From the NCBI GenBank assembly GCA_030068075.1, contig CM057843.1, positions 13,968,001 through 14,032,000 on the forward strand: DNA of 64,000 nucleotides. Reading direction: 5' to 3'. The position numbers and the translations under genes are program-made. This document shows positions 15,001 to 30,000 of the stretch, one piece after another. The notes beneath the pieces were generated by a model. That model was given only the letters and a program-made list of their open reading frames with translations. It was not told where the DNA came from and did no database searches. Source of the stretch: Paguma larvata (lineage: Eukaryota; Chordata; Mammalia; Carnivora; Viverridae). Each line of letters opens with the position of its first letter. Within the stretch, counting starts at the first letter, position 1.

Positions 15001-18000
15001 CCACGGCAACACTTTTTTGTACCCATGGGTCCAGGCGGGCAAGTAGGTTTTCTGGACTCCCGGTGGGGGACAAAGTGGGGGACAGTGCTTTCCTGGCTCC
15101 TAACTCTTCCTGCTCACTGGAGCTTATTATGCCTTGACCTCTGACCCTTCTCACCTGCCATAGCCACCTTGTAATTCATGTCACTCTTTCCATATTGGGT
15201 TGTTGATGTTGTTTTCACCTCCAAATTTGGGGTGGGGGTGGGGTCCCAGCCCCTCTCTTCTTCTGCTGGGATCCAGTACGTTGACTGGCAAGATGGCCGT
15301 CGTCCCTTCCTTGGTTCTTACGTTACAGAAATTCCTCAGTGTTTTCCCGTGCCTTCTTCCCCTCCCCCTTCCCTCCCTCTCTTGCTCTGGAGTTTCTCAT
15401 ACTTGGAATTCATGACACCCTGATGTCCTCATTTCTTACAGGGCCCCTCTCCCGTTTTGCAGGGTTTCTGTTCCCACTGTCCTCCCTCGAGGCCCCCTCT
15501 CTGTGTTTAACGTGTGTCTTTTGATGCGTATCTTTGAAAAATGCACAGTGGTTCTGTTGGTTTTGGCTGTGTATATGTTTATGTTCACGTAAGAGCACGA
15601 GAGTTCAAATATCCTTTTTGTTCTTCCATAAAGTTTTTTCACTTGGCACAGAGGCAGGCAAACAGCCCCACAGACTAAATCCAGCCACAGCTTGCTTTTG
15701 TAAGTAAAGTTGGGAGCACAGCCACACCTAACTGTTACACGTTGCCCGCGGTCGTTCCTGTGCTGCCACGGCCGAGTTGAGTAATGGCCTCAGAGACCGT
15801 TTGGTCCGCAAAGTAGAAAATACTTACTCTTTGGCCCTTGATGGAAAAAGTTACTATTGACCTCTCTGACTCAGCCCAGACGGTCATTTTGTTTTAAGTT
15901 GTAGTGAAATATACGTAACATAAAATTTACCCCCGTAACCATTTTTAAACGTATAGGTAAGTAGCACTAAACACATTCGCCGTGCTGTGAAACCATCCCC
16001 ATCATTCATCTCCGGAACTTTTCCGTCTCGCGGAACCGGAACCCTGTCCTCGGTAAAGGGTGGTAACGCCCCTTCTCCCTCCTTCCGTTCCCGGCAACCG
16101 CTCTCCCATCGTTGACTTTCTGTGTCTCAGTTTGACTTCTCCCGGTACCTCCTCTAAGAGGGATCATCCGGTATCGTCTTTCTGGGTCTTCGCCTCCTGT
16201 CCTCGGGCTTCATCCACGTGGTGGGGTGTGTCAGAATCTCCTTCCTTTTTGAGAGGGACTACTACTCCGCTGTGTGTACAGGCCGCATTCCGCTTAGCCG
16301 TCCATGCTTTACAAAAATTGTTTTTAATGTTTGTTTATTTTTGAGACAGAGAGAGACAGAGCATGAGTCGGGGAGGGGCAGAGAGCGAGGGAGACACAGA
16401 ATCCGAAGCAGGCTCCGGGCTCTGAGCCGTCAGCACAGAGCCCGACGCGGGGCTTGATCTCATGGACCGCGAGATCATGACCTGAGCCGACATCAAGAGT
16501 CGTCTAGACGTTCAGCCAACAGAGCCACCCAGACCCCCGGGTTGTGTCGTTGTAGTCCTTTATATATTCCGGTTACGATATCCGGATATCCTTGTCAGAT
16601 ACATGATCTGAAAATATTTTCCTCTATTCCATGGGTTGCCAGACTCTGCTGTCGGTTGTGCCCTTTGATGCACACAAGTTTTAAATTTCGATGTAGCTGA
16701 AAATACCTATCTTTACATTAGTTACCTGTGAACAGTGTAATTGCGGACCTAGCCGTATTGCCTTGTACATCTGGTGTCTGCTGTTAACTGTAGCGCACGT
16801 CCATCCTAATTTGCTTCCCTGGTTTCCCAGCGACAGTCTCCGTGATGCCCCCACCATCCCACGACCACAGAGGAGCTCTATGGGAGGGTCCCCGCCATCG
16901 GTCCCCAGGAGCGGAACATGTGGGTGGCAGGGCACACGCGGGCCGCGGTCTCACTAAGTGTTGCCAGCTCTGTCCCCTCCATCTCAAACTCTGGTCTTGT
17001 TTGACATCTTTAAAATATATTGTTTCTCCTCCCAGTCTCTGGCTCTTTGGAGGAGGCAGGCATGTGAAGTAGGATTGCTGGCGTCAGAGACTGTTGGAAA
17101 CTAAGAGCCGTTTTCTCTCTCCCTGTTCTCTAGGGTGGACTTGGGACTGTTTCCAGGAATGGGGCTCCTACATCCAGCTGGCCGTCCCCAGTATGTTCAT
17201 GGTGTGCATCGAGTGGTGGACCTTTGAGATCGGCACCTTCCTCGCAGGTTGGTCAGTCGTCCAGCGGAAGTCTCGGGACAGCATGGCGAACCTGGTCTCC
17301 AGAGCTTTAAAGAGACGCACGTCTGTCTTCTCCTCCCTTTCCGTCCCGTTGACCTCCCGTGGAAGTTTTCTACATAGGGCTAAATCCTTGCCCTACCATC
17401 CGCACGTTCAAATTCAGTGGGGCTTTAGCTCTGCCTCGATGCCCTTCACTGTAGAGATTCGGAGAGGGAGGTCATGGTTAAGAAGTGCGCCAAGGTCACG
17501 GAGAGGGAGAACTGAAACCCGAATTTGGGTCTCCTGACTCTCTCAGACCTTCTGCGTCAGCTGACTTTTGCTAGGCATCGGGTGAATTTTTAAGTCACAT
17601 TTATGGAGGGACTGATTTGGCTCTGTGTTAGATGTGGTCTTTGTTTCTATCAGAGCTGTAATAATTTTGGTCCTAGGTATTCACCGTAGCCATCTTCCTG
17701 CCAGGACAGTAATAGAAAAGGTAACAGAGACAGAAGGTGAAAATGATTGGTGTTAAAGTCTCTGGGGACACTTGAATACTCCAGAAGTCCCACCACATCA
17801 GACGGGGTTCCTCTGCCTTCCGTCCCACCCCCCACATTGTGACCCCGTGTCTGCCCGAGGAACGACCTGCAACTCTAGGAGCCTCGTGTTTTCTCCTTTA
17901 AGCCTGAAGTATGGTTCCTTGGCGGATAGGGACTTGGGGAATGAACCCGTACCATGTCTTAGCTGCCCTGGTTCTTGGAAGCTTCCTCAGAGTGGACCCC

Positions 18001-21000
18001 TGGGGTTCTCCTCAGCACAGATAATGAAGTCCGCCATCGGATTTTGCTTCTGGGGGCACTCCTGGCTTCTTTTAAGTGAAGACACGTTCTCGTTTCATAA
18101 GGAAAATGTTTGCTTTGATCCCCTTTCTGAGCTGTGTTTTGTGTGTGTCTGTCCCACATTTCAGGACTCGTCAGTGTGACAGAGCTTGGGGCCCAGGCCA
18201 TCGTTTACGAACTGGCCTCTATAGCCTACATGGTAAGAGCCCTCGGGGTGAGCCCCAGCACCTTCCCTGCGCAGACTCTGCTAGGCTCTTGGCTTTGCGT
18301 TCCTTCAGCCCCCCACGCCGTGCACTGGGGGGAGAAGAGAGAGCACAGCATGCGGGAGGGAGCCTGGATTTTGGAGCCAGAGGCTGGGTGTGAGTCTTGC
18401 CATGCTGCTCCCCAGCTGTGTGACCGTGGGTTCGTTACTTAACCTTTCCGAGCTTCCGTTTTCTCATATACGAAACGGGGGAAAAACACCTACGCTGAGT
18501 GGACACAGAATGTGATAAGGTGTCAAAGCACTTAGCACAATGCCTGGCTTGTTTGTTCAACAAATACGGAGTTGGTGGTGCTGGGAGGGGATGGAGAGCG
18601 AGATGGAGACATTCCCTGCCCTCTCGTGGCCTGTGGTCTGGTGGGGACACAGACACAAACAAAGTGAACAGGTAAGCGAGAGCATTACGGAGATGACACG
18701 CACCATAGAAGAGGCCAGAAAAGTCTGAGGTGCGTAAAAACAGAGCTGGCTGCCTTTTGAGGCAGGGACGTCAGAACCCGTCGTCCCGAGTTACTCGTTA
18801 GGCTGAGACTTGAAAGGGGAGAGGAGCCAGCCCGGGGAGCCCGACAGCGGGAGCTGACTTCAGAGCCTGAGCAAAGGCTCCGGGTTGGAAAAGAGCTCTT
18901 GGCGTGTTCAGGGGCCCCAGACAGGAACCCGGCTGATGGGGTTAGCGAGGAGAGGAGGACGGGACATGTAGAAGCCGGCTTAGGGGAAGACCGGTGTCTA
19001 GGGGTGGGGCGGGTCTGGAAGGAGGCTGTTAGAATCATCGAGGGGAGCACGGAGGAGGCTGCTGGTGGATGAGGAGAAAAGTGGGTGAATTAGTTGTGTG
19101 GGGGGAGGGCAGAGTTGACGGGACATGACCGGCGTTTGGATGTGGGGTGCAAGGCAACGAACAGGAAGAATCAAACGACCCCACAGTTTCTAGCTTGACT
19201 AACCTCGTGAGGATGACGCCTTTACCTCTCGACTTGAATATTCCAAACCTGTACAAATAGTCCCTTTGTTTTATTTGATTCTTCTTTTTTATTATTTTTT
19301 AGTTTTTAAATGTTTATTTTGAGAGAGCGAGGAAGAGCGGGAGCTGGGGAGGGGCAGAGAGAGAGAGACACGCTCCCAACCAAGCTCCATGCTGCCAGTG
19401 CAGAGCCCAACATGGGGCTCCACCCCACGAACTGTACATGACGTGAGCCGAAATCAAGAGTCAGATGCTTAATTGAGCCATCCAGGCGCCCCGGAGTCTT
19501 AATTTTTTAAAGACCAAGAGAGGCGATCTGGGCAGTGGGATCGTGAGTTTTTTGTTTCCATTTTTTTTTTTTTTTTAATCTTAGAAATGAAAACAAAAAG
19601 TTTTAGTGGGGACCAATGAGGTTGTTCAGGAATACATAGGATGAGTGTCCAAGAGCGAGCCCTCGGGAAGAGGACCCCTCAGCCAAGACGAAGGACAAGG
19701 CAGCGTGGGACGAAGAAAACCAAGAGAACACGCTGTGGAAGAAATGAGCTGTGAACCAGGCTTCACGGAAGGAACGACGGATATACGGAGGGCCACTAGG
19801 AGGTAGCATGAGGTGAGGTTGGAAAGTGTCCCTTGGGTTTGTTCATTAGAGACCTTAGATGGGGACCAAGAGCCATCCCCCAACCCGGTGGCTTTCAAGG
19901 TTGGTGAAGGAGCAAGGCTGCTGACAGAGACCGTTCTGTCTGGAGGTTTGGTAGTTGACGGCGGGAAGTGATACCATCAAGGGAGGGTTTGGGTTTTGCT
20001 TCTATCTGGAAATGGGGACCCTAGAGCGTATTTCTAGCGTGTGGTTGACAGTGCCTGTCTTCTCCATCTGTCCTCTTCAGATCGTCTGTGTTTCTTCCTG
20101 CTCCATCATGGACTTCCTGTTGTCTTCTTTTTACTTTCAGTTGTGGTGAAAACCACATGACATAAAATTCACCATCTTAACCAATTTTAGCCGTGCGGTT
20201 CAGTAGTTGCGTTAACATCGTTGTTAACAGTGGGTGCCTGGGTGGCTCTGGTGAAGCTCCGAATTGGGCTCAGGCCATGATCTCCCGGTTCGTGAGTTCG
20301 AGCCTTGCGTCAGGGTCTGCGCTGATGGTGCAGAGCCCGCTTGGGATGGTCCCTCACGCCTCTCTCGGCCCCTCCCCTGCTCATGCTCTCTCTTTCTAAA
20401 TAAATAAATTTAAGAGTCGTTGTGCGGCTAACCTCCAGAAACTCTTCACTCTCTGTAAGACTGAAACTCTGCCCATCAAACCGTTGCCCACTTCTCCCTT
20501 CGCCTCTGGCCATCACCGTTCCACTTTCTGTGTCTTGTCACAGGCTTCCCTCTGGTAGAGACAGTAAGGCAATGGTTCTTCATTATTCCTGTGGATAAAA
20601 CAAGTCCCCACGGGGGTGCGCTTACAAGAAAAATTATAAAATACAAAGAAATAACCGACCACGGGCAAGAGCTCGAACAGATACAACAAACAGGAAAATT
20701 AGAGTTCAGAACTTGAGATGATGTTGTGGTAATGGAGGGATAGGCAGGTATCACGGTTAAGGTCATCAAACATAGAAGAGAGAGCCAAAACCAAAAGAAC
20801 GCTATCTGGAGAAGAAATGAGTAAGATTTTTTTTTGAAATTAGGAATTCCAGCCATTCAGATGTAATACTTGGTAGGCTCAGCAGATTCGGTGAAGCTGG
20901 AAAATCAAATCATGAACTTGAAGACTCGCCTGTGGAAAGTCCCAGAATAAAACAAAGAACCGTAAACAGAGGGAATTAGATATGGAGACCAGTCTGTGCG

Positions 21001-24000
21001 TCAACGATCAAATGGTTTTCCACGAAGATGCAAAGACCATTCAGTGGGGACGGGACGGTCTTCTCAGGAACGGGGACGGGATGGTCTTCTCAGGAACGGA
21101 TGCCGGGGAAGCTGGCCATCCATGCGCAAAAGAATGAAGTCGCCCTCCTCCCTCACGCCATCTACAAAAATCAGCTCGAAGAGGATCAAAGACTTAAACG
21201 GCAGCCGTAAACGATAAAACCTTTAGAAGAAGACAGAAGGCAAAAGCTTCACGACATTAGATTTGGCAATGATTTCTTACATGTGATTCCAAAGGCACAG
21301 GCAAGGAAAGAAAAAAACAGGCTGGACTCGATGGATGAAAAATGCTGTGCACCCAAAGGCCATATCCACAGAACAAAAAGGCAGCCCACGGAGTGCGAGA
21401 AAATATTTGCAAATCCTGTGGGATGAGGGAGTAATATCCAAAATATAGAGAGAACTCCTAAGACTCAGTAGCAGAAAAGCAAACAAGTGGATTAAAAAAT
21501 GGGCGAAGGACTTGAATAGATTTTTTTCCCCAGGGAAGGTGTACAGATGGGCAAGAAGCACATGAAAAGATACTCGCTGATCGTTAGGAAATCCTTCCCA
21601 AAACAACTGCATGGAGATACCATCTGATACGCGTCTTCCACCATTCAAAACACCCAAACGCACAGAAAATAACAACAGTCCTGATGGGAATGGAAGATGG
21701 TGCAGCCACTATGGAAAGAAAGTGCGGTGGTCCTTCAAAAACTTAAAAATAAAGGCGTCCTGTGACCAGGCAGGGTCACTTTGGGGTAGACCTAAATAGA
21801 GGTGCGAGCAAGATCTCCAAGAGACACCTGCACGCCTGTGTTCCTGGCAGCGTTACGCACGATAGCGGAAAGGTGAAGCCGCCCACATGGCCATCGAATG
21901 AATAGATAAGCAGAACGGGGTAATATATATATATATATATTTATTATGTAATATGTATATTACGGAATATTACTCAGCCTTAAAAAGGGAGGAGATTCTG
22001 ACACAAGCTACAAAATGGATGAAGCTTGAGACACTACGCTAAGTGAAATAAGCCAGTCCCCAAAAGACCTACAGACCTACGTCAGACATATTACAGGTTT
22101 GGTTCCAGAGCCCCACTGTAAAGTGAATATTGCAGTAAAGCCGACAAAAGAAAGTTTTTTGGTTTCCCAGGACATATAAAAGTTCTCTTGACACTACGCT
22201 ACAGTCTGTTATAAAGTGTGCAACAGCGTATGTCTAAAAGATGTACGTGTCCTAATTAAAAATACTTAACTGCTCAAGAATACTAACCATCATCGGAGCT
22301 TTTCGGCAAGTTGTAATCTTGGGGGAAGAGTCTTGCCTCGCCGTGGACGGCTGCCGACCGGTCAGGGTGGTGGTCGCCGAAGGTTGGGGTGGCCGTGGCG
22401 ATTGTTAATAATAAGACAGCACGACAAGTGTGCTGCGTCGGTTGGCTCTTCCTCTCGTGATCGATTTCTCTGCAGCGTGCGGGACGGTGATTGATAGCGT
22501 TTTACCCACAGCAGAACTTCTTTCGAAGTTGGCCTCAGTCCTCTCCACCTCTGCTGCTGCTTTATCAACCGAGTTCATGTAGTATTCTAAATCCTTTGTT
22601 GTCCTTTCAACAGTTTGCACGCCGTCTTCACCACGAGGAGATAACATCACGAGAAACCACTTCCTTTGCTCATCCAAAAGAAGCAACTCTTCCTCCGCCC
22701 AAGGTTTATCAAGAGGTGGCAGCCAGTCGGTCACGTGTTCAGGCCCCACTTCTAATTCCGGCTCTCTGGCTGTTTCCACCACATCGGTAGTTGCTTCCTC
22801 CGCTGAGGGCTCGAACCCCTCAGAGTCAGCCATGAAGGTTGGAATCCACTTCTTCCACACTGCTGTTCGTGTTGGTATTTTGATCTCTTCCCATGAATGA
22901 TGGGTGTCCTTAATGGCATCTAGAATGTGGAATCCCTTCCAGAAGGTTTTCAGTTTACCTTGCCCACATCTGTTAGAGAAAGCACTCTCTCTACGGCAGC
23001 TATAGTCTTAACAGCATGTATTTCTTATATAGGAAGACGTGAAAGTCAAACTTACTCCTTGGTCCGCGGGCCGCGCGCGGCATGGCTGTTGTGTTGGCAG
23101 GCATGAAAACCACAGTAATCCCGCTGTACCTCTCCGTTAGCACTCTGGGGTGACCAAGTGCCTTGTCAATGAGCAGTGATATTTTTGGAAAGAGTATTTT
23201 CCTGAGCAGTGGGTCTCAACCGTGGGCTTTAAACGTCCAGTGAACCGCGCTGTAAACAGATGTGCTGGCGTCCAGGCTTCTCTCTCCGTGGAGCACAGGC
23301 AGCGTAGACGTAGCATAAAATTGGAAGGGCCCTAGGATTTTCAGAATGGTGAGTGAGCATTCGCTTCAATTTCAAGTCCCCCGCCGCATTAGCCCCTAAC
23401 AAGAGAGTCCGCCTGGCCTGTGAAGCTTTGAAGCCAGGCGATGGCTTCTCCTCTTTGGGTACGAGGACCCTCGACGGCGGCGTGTCCTTGAGTGTGGCCA
23501 CCTTCGCGGGTCATCCCAGCTCGATCTTCCGGACAACCTGCCGCGGCTCTGCATCAGCACTGGCTGTCTCACCTCGCACGTTCGTGTTACGGAGACGGCT
23601 TCTCTCCTTAGCCCCCTGAGCCAGCCCCTGCCAGCTTCAGACTTTCCTCCCGCAGCTTCCTCCCCTCTCTCCGCCTTCGCAGAATCGAAAAGAATCACCC
23701 TTGCTCCGGATTAGGCTTTGGCTTCAGGGAGCGTTGGGGCTGGTTTGACCTTCTGTCCAGACCCCACCAAACCTTTCTCCACATCAGCGATAAGGCTTCA
23801 CTGGACTAGCACTTTTCCTTCCCTTCGAGAACTTTCCCTTTGCATTCACACCTTGGCCAGCTGGTGCAAGGGCCTGAGGTATCAGCCCGTCTCAGCTTCT
23901 GAGATGGCTTCCTCACGAAGCTCAGTCGTTTCTAGCTTTCGATTTCGAGTGAGAGACGGGCGACTCTTCCTTTCCCTTGAACACTCAGAGGCCACCGTGG

Positions 24001-27000
24001 GGTTATTACTTGGCCTGATTTTAATATCGTTGTGTCTCAGGGAAGGGGGAGGCCTGAGGAGGGGGAGACATGGGGGAACAGCCGGTAGGTGAGCAGTCCG
24101 AAGACCTAGAACTTACCAGTTATGTTTGCCATCTTACATGTACTTCATGAGTGAAGTCTCTAGTTTGTTCGATCTTATTTTTTTCCTACTTTATTATATT
24201 TTTTAAAATCTATTTGGATGAGTCAAGAGAACTTTCTCCTGAGATTATGTGGACGGTAAGCTGCGAGCCACGCACATTTGAAAGAGCCTTTATTTTTCCC
24301 GTACACCCGTTCAGTAATTCGAGTCTAGAATTCTAGTTTCAAAACAGTCTTCCCTCAGAATTTTTAAAGCATTACTCTGTGTTCAGCAGGCATTGAGTTA
24401 GGTATGTGAAGTTGGACCTTAATCTGGTCCTCATTCCTTTGCAACGTGGTTTTTCTCTTCGAAAGTTTTAGCATTTCTTTCTTCGTCCATGTAGTTGTGA
24501 AATTTCTCAAGGGGGGATTGCTCCGAAGGTACTTCTTTACTTACTTTGCTTGTTAGCATGTGGTGTGTGCCCTTTCCGAGCAAAGACTTCTGTTTTCCTC
24601 AACTCCAAGACGTTTGAAAACTGTTATTCTTGAGGTGCCTGGGTGGCCCAGGCGGTTGAGCGGCCGACTTCGGCTCAGGTCATGATCTCGCGGTCTGTGG
24701 GTTTGAGCCCCGCGTCGGGCTCTGTGCTGACGGCTCAGAGCCTGGAGCCTGCTTCCGATTCTGTGTCTCCTTCTCTCTCTGCCCTTCCTCTGTTCATGCT
24801 GTGCCTCTATGTCTCTCAAAAATAAATAAACATTAAAAAAAATTTTAAAAAAACCTGTTATTCTTTCTCCCTTTTCTGTACCTTTTTTTCTACTTTCTCT
24901 TTTTCATTGCCTTTTGGGTGAAGGTTGACCTCCAGTACTGAACTTGGTTTTTCTTCATCCATTAAAAAAAAAGCACAAACTTGGGGCACCAGGGTGGCTC
25001 AGTCCATTGAGCATCCGACTCTTGATTTCGGCCCAGGTCATGGGTGATCTCAGGGTTGGGGGGATCGAGGCCCGTGTTGGGCTCCGTGCTGAGCGTGGAG
25101 CCTGCTTGGGATTCTCTCCCTGGCCCTCTCCCCTGCTTGCATGCTCTTTCTCTAAAAGAAAAAGAAAATCTCCTTGTCTTTTGTTACTCAATTTTTTTAG
25201 TTTTGTGTTTAGTTTCCAAAAATCCTTTTTTTTCTCTTACGGTCCCTTCTTTATGGGAACCTGTTCTTTTTTTCTGAGTTATCTTTTTTTTTTTAATAAT
25301 TTATTGTCAACTTGGTTTCCATACAACACCCAGTGCTCGTCCCCACAAGTGCCCTCCTCTGTGCCCATCACCCACTCTCCCCCTCCCACACCTCCCTCAA
25401 CCCTCAGTTTGTTCTTAGTCTTTGAGAGTCTCTTATGTTTTGTCTCCCTCCCTCTCTGTGTCTTTTTTTCTTTCCCCTCTTCCCCTCCCCCATGGTTTTC
25501 TGCTAAGTCTCTCAAAATCCACCTATGCGTGGGAACATATGGCATCTGTCTTTCTCTGACTGACTTATTTCACTCAGCATAATACCCTCCAGTTCCATCC
25601 ATGTTGCTACACATGGCTAGATTTCATTCTTTCTCATTGCCACGTGGTATTCCATTGTCTATATATACCACATCTTCTTTATCCGTTCATGCTGAGTTAC
25701 CTTTTAAGTATCTTTGGATTGTAAGTTGAACCTTCAAACATTCTCTTCTGTTCTCTGAGTTACCTCATATGTTTCTTCTGAGGTCACTTGGTCTCTTACT
25801 TATCTTGGTCTCTTTCGGGGAGATGTTCTTTGGTTTTCCTCAAAGATCTGGTGATCTTTCTTAGTCCCTTTGTACTTAGGAAAGAGTGAATATGTTGATT
25901 TGTGAAGTTAGTGGCCGGCGCGGCTTTTCTGATCTTGTTATTTGGGGCCATTTCTCTAACAGACCTCTCTCCCAAATGGGAGGGACCGGTAGGAGGCCGA
26001 GTCCAAAGGTGTATCTTCATTTTCGGGTTTGTGGGCGAGGAGCAGGGAGCAGGCAGTCTGGCCTCCCCTCCCGTCTCCCACCTGTCCCCAAGACGGAACC
26101 AGAAGGGCTTGGTTCTGAGGTGCGCACGCCATCCAGGGAGCGCTCCCGCTTCGCTTTTCTACTTTATTTAGCCTGGTTTTCCTGTGTGCGGCGAGTCTGA
26201 GAGGGAGGACCAGGGAGGCGCCGGGGTCTGGTGGTGCTCTTTGTAGTGAGTCCCCCCGAGGACAGCTCGCCACCGCCTCGCGGATGGACCCGAAGCTTCA
26301 AGCCTCCGGACGCTGCACTGGGAACGGCCAGCGGGATGTGGCCTCTGCCTGTTTGCCTTCTGGACTGTGGTTTCCTGTGGTTCTACCCCAGGACGATGAC
26401 ATCACTTCCCCTCTTCCAGAAGCCAGTCTGCTCTCGTATTCTCCGTGATGGGTGGATGAGCTTCTCTTCTGTCAAGCTTCTTTAGTGATATTTTAGTGGC
26501 GTTTGGGAGGGAAGAGAGTTAAGGCTGTGAGCAGATCGTTCACCTTAAACCAGAAGACAATTAAGGTCTGGTATACTCTGGGCATGCAAGTCTTAGAACG
26601 TTTTATACAGTCAGTCCATTGTTTTTCAGGTTCTTAATCAAATATGTATTTTTACCAACTCAGGCTAGTTCTCAAGACAGTAATAAATTAGAGGTTGTTG
26701 GGAGGATGCTGTTTCTAGTAAGAATGAGAAGTTAAAGCTGATGTATAAATTGTCAGCACGCATGACAGCTAAAACCAGAGTTTTCTATACAACCCATGTT
26801 ACCGGAACAGCTCCTGAGAGCAACACTGTAGTGATTACAGGGTAATAATAGAAGGTCAAGAGAGTGACCTTGAAGATTGAATAATGGTCTATTTAAGAGC
26901 AAGGAAGCTTAGGGGCACCTGGGTGGCTCAGTCGGTTAAGCATCTGACTTCGGCTCAGGTCATGATCTTGCGGTCTGTGAGTTCGAGCCCCACATCGGGA

Positions 27001-30000
27001 TCTGTGCTGACGGCTCAGAGCCTGGAGCCGCTTCAGGTTCCGTGTCTCCCTCTTTCTGCCCCTCTCCTGCTCGTGCTGTCTCTCTCAAAAATAAACATTA
27101 AAAAATTAAAAAAAAAAACAAGGAAGCTTATAGCTTCAGATTTCCATAATGAATGATGAAAAACAAGATTTTGGTATTCTGAGGGGACCTATTTCAGTGT
27201 CCTAGATACTTAGACACTGGGGAGTGTTGGACACAGTGGAGTCCAAGTTATCAGGGTTTATCGGGTGCTTACAATATGCCAGGCTTGGAGCTAAGTGCTT
27301 TCTCACGTTCATTTCATTATTACAAATTATTTTTATATTTATAATACATTCAGTCGTACCTCGTAGAATGCAGCTAGATTGAATTAAGTCTTGATGGGGT
27401 GTGTCTGGCCCATAAAGGAGGTGCTGCGCCCCGAAATCCCACTTCGTTGAGAGATTCCGCCCCGATATGTTCGGTACAGGTGGCAGTCGGGCAGCCGTTA
27501 CCCTCGTTTAAAATCGCGTCCGCGAGACTGGGCAACTGGATGGTGGTCCCACAGCTCCACTGTAATCGAACCAGTTCTAGAACGCAGATCATCGTTTCTG
27601 TCGAGGGTCCCCACGTGGTTGGACCCTAGCGCACTAGTATTCTCTCAGGCCCCCTGACTTCTTATGATGTGTGACGGTTGGTTCCCAGGTGCCCCTTGGC
27701 TTTGGTGTGGCGGCCAGCGTCCGAGTGGGCAACGCGCTGGGGGCAGGGAATGCCCAGCAGGCTCGGAACTCCAGCAACACCGTCCTCCTGTGTGCGGGTG
27801 AGTTACGGCAGGTGCGCCCTCTGGCGTCCATCCTGGCTTTCGTCCGATAAGTTAACAGTACGCATATCCGAGTTTCTCTGGGGCATTGATTTATTTGCAT
27901 ATGTGTATATATGTACGGCCTCAACTAGAATATTCTTTAAGCCCGTTCCCGTTCAAATAAAACTTCTAATTCTGATTTTCCGTTCCGAGGTACCAGTGAA
28001 ACGCTGTACTTGGTACAACTGGAGAAATTTTCAAATCGTTACCACGTGCAGGCTTGTTTTCTGACCGAAGCCTGTGTGACTGATTCTCCATGTCCCTGGA
28101 CCACACTGCCTCTTCTAGCAGTGTGAATGTTTGGGAATCCACACGGTTAGAGAAGATTCTGACCGTATTAACAGCTCACTGAGCATCTTTTCAATGAATC
28201 TACCTTAGAAAAAGGAGTCAAAATCGGGACTTCCGTGCTCTTTCAACAGACAGTAATAAACACTTCAAATTCGTACATTTCTGCAATCGTGGACGCCAGT
28301 CTCTCCTGAGACTTGAGTACCGGGAGTTTTGTTACACTTGGGAGGGCTGTCACTTCCTGTTGCTGCTTCTGTATTCTCCAGGTGTCTGTGCGCTCGCGGT
28401 GGGCCTCCTACTGTCCGCGTTGAAGGATGTGATTGCCTACGTATTTACCAGTGACAGGTATGTACTCCGCTTCTGGAAAGATGTTTTCCGTTTTCTGCTT
28501 TCTTTTCTCACTCTACTTTCTGGTTCTAAGAGGCGAGTGGTAGTTTACTTCAGGGGAAATCGTAGGGCAGCCGAGAACGAGAACCGCAGTACTACGTTGG
28601 AGTGAAATTGGATGAAGGAAGCCCACGGAGACCGTTCCCATTCCTCCAGGATCCAGTTCATTTATTTATTGAACCCAGGTGGTGTTTCTCTTGGGCTCAG
28701 TGCTGGCTCTGCTCAGAGATCCATAGAAAAAGCCCATGGACTGTCCCCGTCCCAAGGAAGGCACCTCCCTCCCGGTCCGGAGCACGCTGACACCATGATG
28801 CCCGAATCAACAGAGCAGAATTTATATAAACCACTGGCTCAGTCTTGGTTGAATTTTATTGCCTTTTCTGTAACTCTGTGTTGGCAGAATTATTTACAGG
28901 TCATGAAATGTCTTTTGAATAAACCAGGTCCTCTTTTTGAAAAAGCTTCGGTAATTTGCTCCGGTTGCCTCCGGTCACTTTCCTAAAGAAATTCAGTTGA
29001 GGGGCGCCTGCATGGCCCCGCCAGTTGAGCGTCCGACTCTTGATTTCAGCTCAGGTCATGATCTCACGGTCTGTGAGTTCGAGCCCCGCATCGGGCTCTG
29101 TGCTGACGGCTCAGAGCCTGGAGCCTGCTTCAGATTCTGTGTCTCCCTCTCTCTCTGCTCCTCCCCTGCTCACACTGTCTCTCTCTCTCAAAAGTAAATT
29201 AAAAAAAAAACTTTTTTAACTAAAAAAGTTAGAAAAGAAATTTTTTTTAAAAATAGCTGATTTAAGGATTTTTCTCATGAGTCCAAAGTCTGGGCTTCTT
29301 CAGAGATCTGTTTTATCAGTTGCTTTTCCCCCCCTGCGCCGGTGCCATATTTTGTTATTTCTTTACATGGTTCATAGTTTTGGTCGAGAACTGGACATTT
29401 TTTGCTTTATAAGGTGGCAGTTCTGGTCATCAAAACCCCTCTCCCCCAAGGTTTTTTGTTGTGTTGTTTGCTTGGTGACTTTCATGAACGAATTTGGTGA
29501 AGTCTGTATTTTTTGTCGAGTGTGGCCACTAAAGTCTCTGTTGCGTTAGCTCAGTGATCAGCTACTTACTGGACTGAGATTTCCTTAGATAGGTGCAGCC
29601 CGCACACCTCCCACTCTTTGCTGAGGGGCTGTCCGAGCCCGTGCCAGGGCGTGCCTTCAGCCCTCGTTTCCTGCCTGTGCAGAGCCTCAAGTTCAGCCAG
29701 AGGGGAGAGCTTAGCCCCTCTCCAGTCTGCCTCGAGCACGTATACAGTCATACGGGTGCGTGTGGCCTTTTACATTCCCGGGAACATGTCCGAGCTTCCC
29801 AGGCCCCCGTGGGTGTCTCCTTGCCCAGCCTTTCCTAACCAAGCTTGTAGGTTAGTCTGCTGTTGGTGCCAACTCTGACCCAGCGCTTCAGGCAGCGGCT
29901 GACACATCTGCCTGCAGGCAACTCTCCGAGACGAACTTGAGCGCTGGCCAAGTTAGAGTCCAGAGAAATAAAGAAAACCTTTCAAGTGGGGTCTTCTAAG

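Noticed and set aside
22405..22860. A 151-codon - strand frame as a host gene
   Set aside because: It is the C-terminal part of a decayed Tigger1 transposase. Flanking pieces are in other frames.
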